From contig WQTL01000475.1 in assembly GCA_009786275.1 (NCBI GenBank), forward strand, positions 1 to 11,537: DNA of 11,537 nucleotides. The letters are read 5' to 3'. Position 1 is the stretch's first letter, and each line of letters starts with the position of its first letter. Positions 6,594 to 11,537 of this stretch are shown piece by piece. The translations under genes were made by a program, and so were the position numbers. This DNA comes from Bacillota bacterium. Lineage in GTDB: Bacteria > Bacillota > Clostridia > Oscillospirales > Acutalibacteraceae. A model generated the notes under the pieces. That model had not been told where the DNA came from. It did no database searches and saw only the letters and a list, made by a program, of their open reading frames with translations.

Positions 6594-7365
6594 GGAATTC
6601 CGGGCCGGCGTCTACGCCCGGGCGGAAATCGAAAAGCGGCGCCTCGCGCTTCGCCAGAAGAGGCGCAACGCCTCGCTTTCCGTGGCGATGGTGCTGCTGG
6701 TGGCGGCCCTGGCCGTGCCCGTCGTGCGCGGCACCCGCATTGTGTCCGACCCCCTCACCGCCCCGGAGACCGGGCAGGAGGTGTTCCGCTCCGCCAACCG
6801 GGCGGCACGGCCCTCCCGTATGGTGCTGCTGATGGCCACGGCCTCAGGCGAAACCAAGGCCGTCGTGCTGGAAAACCGGGACCAGCAGAAGGACTTCGTG
6901 AGCCAGTACAAGGCCGCGATGCACCTGGGGGACGACGACGACTTGCCCATGACCCCCAAGGAGGAGGACACCGTCCTTACCATCCACTCGCTCGACGAGC
7001 TGATTGAATTCCTGGCCGGGTTCCCCGAGGCCGCCGGGAGCGTAGCCCTCGACTACGACGAGGCGTTTTTCCTCGAAAATAACCTTTGCGCCATGCCCAT
7101 GGATTTATCCGCACAGCCGGGCGCCGAGGAGACCACCGCCGCGCATGAGACGAGCGCTCCCGCGCAAATGACCACCATCCCCGATGGGACGGCCCCCGAG
7201 GGGACGACCATCCCCGACGGGGAAAGCGCCGCGGACGCCACCGAAGCCGACACGCAGCCGGCGGAGACGACCGCCGCGGCGGCGCCGCAAAGCCTGCCGG
7301 AGGGCACGCTGCTGCGGGGCTCGGGGGTGAAGGTGCTGCTGCTGGTGCCGGTGAACAAGGGGTAA
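6580..7365 (+). CDS. Putative membrane anti-sigma factor with Thr-rich extracytoplasmic insertion
   Basis: 261 aa, starting at TTG 6580 with GGGAGG at 6565-6570 inside the sigma-factor gene. Residues 1-30 are a short, strongly charged cytoplasmic segment (MKSNEEFRAGVYARAEIEKR…). One transmembrane helix spans about 31-49 (LSVAMVLLVAALAVPVV). The rest should be outside. It includes a folded part (about 75-175) with SLDELIEFLAGFPE and DYDEAFFLENNLCAMPM, then a Thr/Ala/Pro low-complexity stretch (about 183-245) containing TTIPDG twice, and ends with VKVLLLVPVNKG. No zinc-binding H-x3-C-x2-C motif of classical ZAS anti-sigma factors is present. The anti-sigma role is inferred from the sigma-factor overlap, topology and N-terminus. 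It could instead be another regulator or sensor co-transcribed with the sigma factor. Confidence 0.65.
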   Translation: MKSNEEFRAGVYARAEIEKRRLALRQKRRNASLSVAMVLLVAALAVPVVRGTRIVSDPLTAPETGQEVFRSANRAARPSRMVLLMATASGETKAVVLENRDQQKDFVSQYKAAMHLGDDDDLPMTPKEEDTVLTIHSLDELIEFLAGFPEAAGSVALDYDEAFFLENNLCAMPMDLSAQPGAEETTAAHETSAPAQMTTIPDGTAPEGTTIPDGESAADATEADTQPAETTAAAAPQSLPEGTLLRGSGVKVLLLVPVNKG

Positions 7366-7377
7366 GGGCGAGCAATC

Positions 7378-7419
7378 AAAAAGTACAGGGACGCGCTGCA
7401 AAGGTGCGTCCCTGTTTTT
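7378..7419 (+). terminator. Strong intrinsic terminator after the sigma/anti-sigma operon
   Basis: ACAGGGACGC (7385-7394) pairs perfectly with GCGTCCCTGT (7406-7415) over an 11-nt loop, followed by TTTT. A run of five A lies just 5' of the stem, so it could also work on the opposite strand. Confidence 0.9.
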
Positions 7420-7449
7420 GTGCGTATATTATGTTGACAATATGCGCAC
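7420..7449. promoter_or_regulatory. Inverted repeat (candidate operator) over the antitoxin promoter
   Basis: GTGCGTATATT (7420-7430) and AATATGCGCAC (7439-7449) are complementary at 10 of 11 positions around an 8-nt centre. The right arm begins on the last base of the -35 box and runs into the spacer. RelB/DinJ antitoxins are ribbon-helix-helix autorepressors that bind such palindromes, so this is the likely self-regulatory operator (inference). Confidence 0.65.
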
Positions 7450-7462
7450 ACTATGCTATAAT
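7434..7462 (+). promoter_or_regulatory. Perfect-consensus sigma-A promoter of the antitoxin gene
   Basis: TTGACA (7434-7439), a 17-nt spacer and TATAAT (7457-7462) match consensus at all 12 box positions. Transcription should begin near 7469, giving a leader of about 23 nt that contains the GAAAGGAG ribosome binding site. Confidence 0.92.
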
Positions 7463-7491
7463 GGTAACACAGGACGAAAGGAGTGACAGTC

Positions 7492-7749
7492 ATGGCAAGC
7501 GCAAACATCAACATCCGCACGGACGCAGAGGTGAAAAAGGCGGCCCAGGAGCTGTTCTCGCGTCTGGGCATGGATATGACCACCGCGGTGAATATCTTCC
7601 TACGCCAAGCGATCAGTAAAAATACCCTGCCGTTGGAAATCACGCCGGTATCGAATGGCAAAGTGCCGACGCTGGGCAGCATGAAGGGCAAGATCTGGAT
7701 GTCGGACGATTTTGACGCGCCTCTTGAGGACTTCAGGGAGCAGGAATAA
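7492..7749 (+). CDS. RelB/DinJ-family type II antitoxin
   Basis: 85 aa from ATG 7492; GAAAGGAG ending at 7482 lies 9 nt upstream. A GTG at 7483 is in frame but sits against the ribosome binding site. Residues about 3-45 form the ribbon-helix-helix region (ASANINIRTDAEVKKAAQEL, then GMDMTTAVNIFLRQAI), as in DinJ/RelB, where it dimerises and binds DNA. The C-terminal tail (MKGKIWMSDDFDAPLEDFRE) is acidic with a DDFD core, a form seen in many Clostridia antitoxins and expected to wrap the toxin. It has a perfect-consensus promoter overlapped by an inverted repeat, consistent with autorepression. No RelE, YafQ, HigB or PIN toxin follows. The next gene, 72 nt downstream, encodes a YHGS protein of unproven role. 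The antitoxin may therefore be an orphan or have an unusual partner. Confidence 0.85.
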   Translation: MASANINIRTDAEVKKAAQELFSRLGMDMTTAVNIFLRQAISKNTLPLEITPVSNGKVPTLGSMKGKIWMSDDFDAPLEDFREQE

Positions 7750-7753
7750 GAGT

Positions 7754-7778
7754 GAGCGGCAGATTACCGCCCCTACAA
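7754..7778. repeat. Possible REP-like palindromic fragment
   Basis: GCGGcagattaCCGC (7756-7770) is an imperfect palindrome flanked by CCCTACA. Read on the minus strand it gives TGTAGGGGCGG…, which resembles short intergenic palindromes (GTAGGGGCG…) I associate with Clostridia genomes from memory. Only this copy is in the window. Confidence 0.3.
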
Positions 7779-7821
7779 GATTGTGTGAGACTATTGTTTT
7801 TTCTGAAGGAGTTACATCCCC

Positions 7822-8358
7822 ATGCCCTACTACCACGGCAGCCCTGTTGCGGGCATCCAAACCCTCGCGCCGCCGCCGGGCGGGGTGGTTTACCTCACCA
7901 ACTGCCGGGCCTACGCGCTGTTCTACATCCGCGATTTGGAAGTCAACCACGTCACCTGCGGCGTGCGCAACGGCGTCGTCCTCTATGACGAGCAATTTCC
8001 CGGGCAATTGCGGGCGCTGTACGCCGGGCGGGGCGGGTGGCTCTATGCCTGCGAGGGGAATGGGTTCGCCCCCGGCAAGGACCCCTGGATCGTGACGGCC
8101 GGCAGCGCGGTCACAGTGGCTTCGGCGGAGCACATCCCCAACGCGTATGAGGCCATCCTGCGGGAGATCGAAGCCGGCGCGGTGCGTGTCGACAGCTATG
8201 AGGGCAAGACGGCGGAGCGGCGGCGGGACATTACGGAGATGATGGTGCGGCTGATCCTCCAGGACGGCTATCTCAGCGCGGCGACGCCCAGGGCCCGTTT
8301 CTTCGAACGGTCTTTCCCGGAGGCCTGGGCCCTCGCCCAGCAAAACACCCCATGTTAA
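7822..8358 (+). CDS. YHGS-motif protein, possible ADP-ribosyltransferase-fold partner of the antitoxin
   Basis: 178 aa; AAGGAG (7806-7811) about 10 nt before the ATG supports the start. It has no signal peptide or membrane helix. The N-terminus has YYHGS (H5), then VVYLTNCRAYALFYIRDL (Y24, T26, A32, Y35). This H-G-S/T … Y-x-T …A…Y pattern resembles the first two NAD-binding motifs of ADP-ribosyltransferase-like folds (for example DUF3990-type proteins). A candidate third acidic residue is E103 or E110 in SAEHIPNAYEAIL. The middle has FPGQLRALYAGRGGWLYACE, and the C-terminal half is helical (RRRDITEMMVRLILQDGYLS). I believe similar uncharacterised proteins occur in Clostridia, but I know no assigned function. 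Its position behind a RelB/DinJ antitoxin makes a toxin role possible. Against this, the 72-nt gap is wide for a toxin-antitoxin pair and contains a REP-like element. Confidence 0.6.
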   Translation: MPYYHGSPVAGIQTLAPPPGGVVYLTNCRAYALFYIRDLEVNHVTCGVRNGVVLYDEQFPGQLRALYAGRGGWLYACEGNGFAPGKDPWIVTAGSAVTVASAEHIPNAYEAILREIEAGAVRVDSYEGKTAERRRDITEMMVRLILQDGYLSAATPRARFFERSFPEAWALAQQNTPC

Positions 8359-8389
8359 CTTTGGTTGACACATTTCCAGCGCCGGTTGC

Positions 8390-8418
8390 TTGCGTTTTCC
8401 CGCGGCGGGCCGTATCAT
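8390..8418 (+). promoter_or_regulatory. Candidate promoter of the XRE regulator gene
   Basis: TTGCGT (8390-8395), 17 nt, TATCAT (8413-8418): the -10 box matches consensus at 5 of 6, the -35 box at only 3 of 6. Transcription near 8425 would leave a leader of about 14 nt holding the GGAGGG ribosome binding site. A TTGACA at 8365-8370 has no matching -10 box. Confidence 0.4.
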
Positions 8419-8438
8419 GGGAGCAGGAGGGATGCCAT

Positions 8439-9194
8439 ATGACATTCGGTGAAAAGCTTATGGAACTGCGCAAGGCCGGGGGGCTTTCGCAGGAGGAGCT
8501 CGGCTTCCGCCTGGACGTAACCAGGCAGACGGTCTCCAAATGGGAGACCGGCCAGACCACCCCGGAGATGGAGAAGCTCATCGCGCTGTCCGCACTGTTC
8601 GGCATCAGCATAGACGCCCTCGTGGGCAACGGCGCGGCGGCGGAGACAGCGCCCCCGGTCATCTACCCCCGCGCGTTCCACTACGAGTACAAGTCGAAGC
8701 GCACGCTGTTCGGCCTGCCGCTGCTGCACGTGAACGTCGGCGTGGGGCTGCGCCGGGCCAAGGGCATCGTCGCCGTGGGAACCATCGCGCAGGGCGTCGT
8801 CGCCGTAGGAGCCCTATCCGTCGGCGTGGTTTCCCTCGGCGCGCTGTGCGCCGGGCTGCTGGCCTTCGGCGCGGCGGGCATCGGCCTGTTGCTGTCCGTC
8901 GGCGGGCTGGCCGTGGGCGCGGCGGCGGCGGGCGGCATCGCCGTGGGACTGCTGGCATTCGGCGGGCTGGCGTTCGGCAACTATGCCGTGGGCGGCCTTG
9001 CCTGCGCCGCGCGCATCGCCATGGGCGGCTACGCGCGCGGGCATATCGCCATCGGCGACGCTGCCGGCGGCGGCTTCGCATGGGAGAAGCTCACGCAGCT
9101 GACGCGGGCGGACTGGGAGACAATCCGCCGCACCATCCTGCAGGAATACCCGCGCATCCAGGCGTGGCTGCTGCGCATTTTTACAAGGCAATAG
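8439..9194 (+). CDS. XRE-family regulator with C-terminal Gly-rich decapeptide repeat
   Basis: 251 aa from ATG 8439, chosen because AGGAGGG (8425-8431) lies 7 nt upstream; the frame stays open further 5' but without a ribosome binding site. Residues 1-63 are a Cro/C1-type helix-turn-helix with LSQEELGFRLDVTRQTVSKW as the DNA-binding core, followed by ETGQTTPEMEKLIALSALFG. After a linker comes FGLPLLHVNVGVG (about 90-102). Residues about 105-210 are roughly nine to ten units of about 10 residues with Gly at the fifth and tenth positions (TIAQGVVAVG, ALSVGVVSLG, ALCAGLLAFG, GIAVGLLAFG, GLAFGNYAVG). The C-terminal 37 residues are amphipathic and Trp-containing. HTH proteins with such tails are common in Clostridia. 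The repeat may be a beta-solenoid or a membrane-associating hydrophobic region; neither is proven. Target genes are unknown, and the divergent dyad in the next promoter is a candidate site. Confidence 0.85.
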   Translation: MTFGEKLMELRKAGGLSQEELGFRLDVTRQTVSKWETGQTTPEMEKLIALSALFGISIDALVGNGAAAETAPPVIYPRAFHYEYKSKRTLFGLPLLHVNVGVGLRRAKGIVAVGTIAQGVVAVGALSVGVVSLGALCAGLLAFGAAGIGLLLSVGGLAVGAAAAGGIAVGLLAFGGLAFGNYAVGGLACAARIAMGGYARGHIAIGDAAGGGFAWEKLTQLTRADWETIRRTILQEYPRIQAWLLRIFTRQ

Positions 9195-9204
9195 CCCATC
9201 GGCC

Positions 9205-9234
9205 GTGAAACACAGCGCGCCCCGCGCATATAAT
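9205..9234 (+). promoter_or_regulatory. Candidate promoter of the PRK06851-like gene
   Basis: A perfect TATAAT lies at 9229-9234, with a weak GTGAAA (9205-9210) 18 nt upstream. A GCGCG-ccc-CGCGC dyad (9215-9227) fills the spacer and could be an operator. CATATAAT (9227-9234) also differs by one base from CATACAAT, the -10 of mother-cell sigma-E promoters, so a sporulation promoter is an alternative. Either way the ATG at 9233 overlaps the -10 box and cannot be the start. Confidence 0.5.
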
Positions 9235-9265
9235 GAGCATGAAAACTCAACTGCGGAGGGCACTT

Positions 9266-10342
9266 ATGTCTCAACATTATTTTCCGGGCGGGAACACCCC
9301 GGACGGCTTTTTCAGCTATTTCGGCAACATCCCGTTCCATGGCGAGCGGACCATCTGCCTGAAGGGCGCTTCAGGCTGCGGGAAATCCACCTTCATGCGC
9401 AAAACGGCGGCCGCCTTCGAGGCGCGGGGCTTCGCTGTAGAGTATTTCCACTGCTCCAACGACCCCAAAAGCCTGGACGGCGTCTGCGTGCCCGGGGCTT
9501 CTCTCTGTATCGTCGATGCCACCGCGCCGCATGTGCAGGACCCGGCCGTCCCCGTGGCGCATGACGAAATCTTCAACATGGCCGCGTTCATCGACCCCAG
9601 TACCGTGGCACAGCATAAGGACGAGCTTTCCGGCCTGGCGCGGCAAAAAAAGCAGCATTACGAGGCGGCCTACGGCTACCTGGCGGCGGCCCGGGCGGTA
9701 TACCAAAACAACAGCCGCCTCTATGCCCGCTTCCTTGACCGGGCAAAGCTCAACGCGGCGGCGCTGGAGGCCCTCTCCCTGCTGGAGGGGAGCAATCAGC
9801 CGGGCCGGGCGGGCAGGAGCCGCGGGCTCTTCGCGGAGGCGCTCACCCCGGATGGCTTTGTCCATACCCTGGACAGCCTGACGGACCAGCACATGATCGT
9901 TGTCCTGCACGGCGAACCCGGCATGGGCGCGGACGAAGTCCTGGAGCAGCTGCGCCGGGCCGCCAACCTGCGCGGCTTTGATTGCCTGCGCCTCTGCTGC
10001 CCGCTGGACCCCGGCAGGCCGGAGCATCTGATCATCCCGGCGCTGGGGCTGGGGTTTTTCACGAAAAGCAGGCTATGGGCCGCCGCGTTCCCCGCCCATG
10101 CCCGCGTGATCGATTTCGCTGATTTCCTGGGCGAAGGGATCGAAAAACATCGCGAGGAGATCGCGTACAACGACGCCATGTTCGACGAGCTGTCGGGCCG
10201 GGCGGTGCGCACGCTTGCCGCGCAGCGCAAGCTGCACGACCGCGCGGAGGAAATCTATATCGCAGGAATGGATTTCGAGGGGCTGAACCGGGCCTGCGAT
10301 GAAATCATTGCGCGAGAATTGGCTGCAGCTGCTCCCCCTTGA
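9266..10342 (+). CDS. PRK06851-family P-loop ATPase-like protein
   Basis: 358 aa from ATG 9266, with GGAGGG (9255-9260) 5 nt upstream; the in-frame ATG 9233 lies inside the -10 box. The start HYFPGGNTPDGFFSYF and the run GFAVEYFHCSNDPKSLDGV then CIVDATAPHVQDP match, from memory, the PRK06851 group of Firmicute proteins. The N-terminal domain has an intact Walker A (GASGCGKST, K40). The middle (about 115-185) is helical (KDELSGLARQKKQHYEAAYG). The C-terminal domain repeats the P-loop fold (HMIVVLHGEPGMGADEV, residues about 209-225), but where GKS/T is expected it has GAD, so this second nucleotide site is probably dead. Function is not established. The gene converges with dpaB and overlaps it by 38 nt. 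Adjacency to dipicolinate genes suggests a sporulation role, unproven. Confidence 0.8.
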   Translation: MSQHYFPGGNTPDGFFSYFGNIPFHGERTICLKGASGCGKSTFMRKTAAAFEARGFAVEYFHCSNDPKSLDGVCVPGASLCIVDATAPHVQDPAVPVAHDEIFNMAAFIDPSTVAQHKDELSGLARQKKQHYEAAYGYLAAARAVYQNNSRLYARFLDRAKLNAAALEALSLLEGSNQPGRAGRSRGLFAEALTPDGFVHTLDSLTDQHMIVVLHGEPGMGADEVLEQLRRAANLRGFDCLRLCCPLDPGRPEHLIIPALGLGFFTKSRLWAAAFPAHARVIDFADFLGEGIEKHREEIAYNDAMFDELSGRAVRTLAAQRKLHDRAEEIYIAGMDFEGLNRACDEIIARELAAAAPP

Positions 10343-10892
10343 GCGCGGCCTCCATCGCGGCGGGCAGCAGCGCGGCCCTGGCCACCAGCGAGTTGGGCTT
10401 CGCCCCGGAATTATCCTGCCCGAAAGGCACGAAGTAGACGCTCTTGGCGTTCAGCAGCGTACCGATGTTCTTCAGGTTCAGGCCCAGGGCGTCGTTGCTG
10501 GCCAGGTGGATCAGCAGGGGCTTGGCGTTTCGCAAATGCCCCTTGGCGGCCATGAGCACGGGGGTATCCGTCACACCCATGGCCAGCTTCGCCAATGTGT
10601 TGCCCGTGCAGGGCGCGATGACGAAAATATCCAGCAGGTTGCCCGGGCCCAGGGGCTCCGCCTGGGGGATGGTCGTGACAATCTCGTGCCCGGAAAGGCA
10701 TTTGGCACGCAGAAGGGTGCTGTCCGGCCCGCAAAAACGGTTGCAGAGCGTCTGCACATGATAGGACAGCACGAAGGTCAGGTCGATCCCGGGGGCGTCT
10801 GCCTTGAGCTTCTCCAGGCTGTCGAAGATGTCCGAAAACGTACAAAAAGAGCCCGTCAGTCCGATGCCGGCGCGGGTTTGTTCCAGCCCCAT
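10305..10892 (-). CDS. dpaB: Dipicolinate synthase subunit B (flavoprotein)
   Basis: 195 aa on the minus strand, close to the family's usual length of about 200. It starts MGLEQTRAGIGLTGSFCTFS and contains DIFVIAPCTGNTLAKLAMGV, TDTPVLMAAKGHLRN and YFVPFGQDNSGAKPNSL, all characteristic of SpoVFB/DpaB in the phosphopantothenoylcysteine decarboxylase-like flavoprotein superfamily. With DpaA it oxidises the heterocyclic lysine-pathway intermediate to pyridine-2,6-dicarboxylic (dipicolinic) acid in the mother cell, for loading into the spore core with calcium. The ATG (10892) is preceded by a GGAGG-rich run lying within dpaA, and the gene overlaps dpaA by 37 nt, so translation is probably coupled. 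Its 3' end overlaps the convergent ATPase gene by 38 nt. Mother-cell expression is inferred from the family; the promoter lies upstream of dpaA, outside the window. Confidence 0.93.
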   Translation of the reverse strand: MGLEQTRAGIGLTGSFCTFSDIFDSLEKLKADAPGIDLTFVLSYHVQTLCNRFCGPDSTLLRAKCLSGHEIVTTIPQAEPLGPGNLLDIFVIAPCTGNTLAKLAMGVTDTPVLMAAKGHLRNAKPLLIHLASNDALGLNLKNIGTLLNAKSVYFVPFGQDNSGAKPNSLVARAALLPAAMEAALKGEQLQPILAQ

Positions 10893-11537
10893 GCCGCTCC
10901 CTCCTCCTCCTCCAGGATGATGCGCACCGTCTGCGCGACGCTTTCGCCCGCGGCACGGGGCGCGTATTTGCCCGGCAACCCGGGGCAGAGCTTGGCGCAC
11001 AGCCCCAGCTCCTTCGCGCAGGCGTAATCCACGCCGCCCGGGGCCGCCGCGATGTCGATGATCACGGCCTCGGGCGCGACGCAGCCGAGCAGCCGGTCCC
11101 CCAGCACCTGGGCCGGGACGGTATTGAAAATGTACGGAAAGCGGAACATGTGGCAGGGCAGCAGGGTGAAATCGAGCACCTCGCAGCCGTCGGCGATGGC
11201 GGCACAGGCGGCCTCCCAGCGCCGCGCGGCCACCGTGACGCGGGCGTCCAGGCCCTGCAGCTTTTTCGCCAGGGGCTTGGCGCAGCGGCCGTAACCCAGC
11301 ACCAGGCAGTCGCTCAGGTGTATCGTGCCGCCGCTGAGGGAGATCGCCTCGGCGATGGCCCCCTCCGCCGTGGAGATCGCGTTCAGGACCGTGTAGTCCT
11401 CCCGCTCCAGCAGGTCGTGGGCGGGCGCGCCCAGCGCGGCGCAGCGCTCTTTCAGCACAGACGGCAGGTGCCCCGCGATGAGCGTCTGGCCCGCCTGTAG
11501 GTACTCGCAAAGCTCTTCGGAAAGCGCTTGGTCCGGC
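10856..11537 (-). CDS. dpaA: Dipicolinate synthase subunit A (5' partial, runs off window)
   Basis: The minus-strand frame is open to the window end, so about the last 227 residues are present and the N-terminal part lies beyond. A GTG at 11458 is internal, because in-frame coding continues upstream (EELCEYLQAGQTLIAGHLPS). Visible motifs are LLEREDYTVLNAISTAEGAI, the Rossmann dinucleotide-binding segment CLVLGYGRCAKPLAKKLQG and, near the C-terminus, VIIDIAAAPGGVDYACAKEL. These match SpoVFA/DpaA, the NAD(P)-binding subunit acting with DpaB in dipicolinate synthesis. The C-terminal EEEEG stretch is encoded by the GAG repeats that also serve as ribosome binding sites for dpaB. The A-then-B order matches the spoVF operon of Bacillus. 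There are no breaks in the visible part. Confidence 0.93.
   Translation of the reverse strand, partial: PDQALSEELCEYLQAGQTLIAGHLPSVLKERCAALGAPAHDLLEREDYTVLNAISTAEGAIAEAISLSGGTIHLSDCLVLGYGRCAKPLAKKLQGLDARVTVAARRWEAACAAIADGCEVLDFTLLPCHMFRFPYIFNTVPAQVLGDRLLGCVAPEAVIIDIAAAPGGVDYACAKELGLCAKLCPGLPGKYAPRAAGESVAQTVRIILEEEEGAAWGWNKPAPASD
10898..10913 (-). promoter_or_regulatory. Extended GGAGG ribosome binding site of dpaB inside dpaA
   Basis: On the minus strand GGAGGAGGAGGAGGGA ends 5 nt before the dpaB ATG. It offers several overlapping Shine-Dalgarno registers and at the same time encodes the Glu run near the DpaA C-terminus. Confidence 0.8.

Noticed and set aside
7775..7803. Terminator ahead of the T6 run between antitoxin and YHGS gene
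   Set aside because: Only a 4-bp ACAA/TTGT stem is possible before the T-tract, too weak to call.
8365..8370. TTGACA as the -35 box for the XRE gene
   Set aside because: No acceptable -10 box occurs 16-18 nt downstream; TTGCGT/TATCAT fits better, though weakly.
9233..9235. ATG as the start of the PRK06851-like gene
   Set aside because: It overlaps the TATAAT box and has no ribosome binding site; ATG 9266 has GGAGGG at the right distance and begins the conserved HYF-GGN motif.

Overview
The window looks like a chromosomal segment of a high-GC, endospore-forming Firmicute of the class Clostridia. Seen in sequence: very GC-rich codon use, strong GGAGG-type ribosome binding sites, consensus TTGACA/TATAAT promoters, and the dipicolinate synthase genes dpaA and dpaB. 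Dipicolinate synthase genes are a hallmark of spore formers, and the PRK06851-type P-loop protein beside them is also typical of Firmicutes. No IS element, phage gene, rRNA, tRNA or CRISPR array was seen. The exact genus cannot be read from this sequence.

Layout, left to right. (1) Positions 1-1745: a membrane-anchored protein with a Gln/Pro/Tyr repeat tail, cut by the window edge, followed closely by an AIM24/TIGR00266-family gene and a terminator hairpin. (2) 1749-5933: a sigma-A-like promoter drives a MelB/GPH-type sugar:cation symporter and two tandem paralogous clan GH-A glycoside hydrolases, a compact glycoside uptake-and-cleavage operon with no known substrate. (3) 5956-7419: an ECF sigma factor overlapping its likely membrane anti-sigma factor, both starting at TTG and closed by a strong terminator. 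(4) 7420-8358: a perfect-consensus promoter overlapped by an inverted repeat, a RelB/DinJ-type antitoxin, and then, instead of a RelE-like toxin, a protein whose N-terminus (YHGS ... YLT ... A..Y) resembles ADP-ribosyltransferase folds. (5) 8390-9194: an XRE regulator with a C-terminal 10-residue Gly-rich repeat. (6) 9205-11537: a PRK06851-like ATPase that converges on, and overlaps by 38 nt, the dpaA-dpaB operon on the minus strand; dpaA runs off the window.

How the parts work together (inference). Region 2 should import a glycoside and hydrolyse it in the cytoplasm, since neither hydrolase has a signal peptide. Region 3 is a signal-responsive transcription switch. Region 4 may be a noncanonical toxin-antitoxin pair or an orphan autoregulated antitoxin beside an unrelated gene. 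Region 6 is sporulation-related through dpaAB, which make dipicolinic acid in the mother cell.

The best candidates for something undescribed are the antitoxin/YHGS pair and the duplicated hydrolase cassette with a conserved C-terminal cysteine cluster. Several longest-ORF start codons (1768, 7483, 8352, 9233) are contradicted by promoters or ribosome binding sites, and corrected starts are given.
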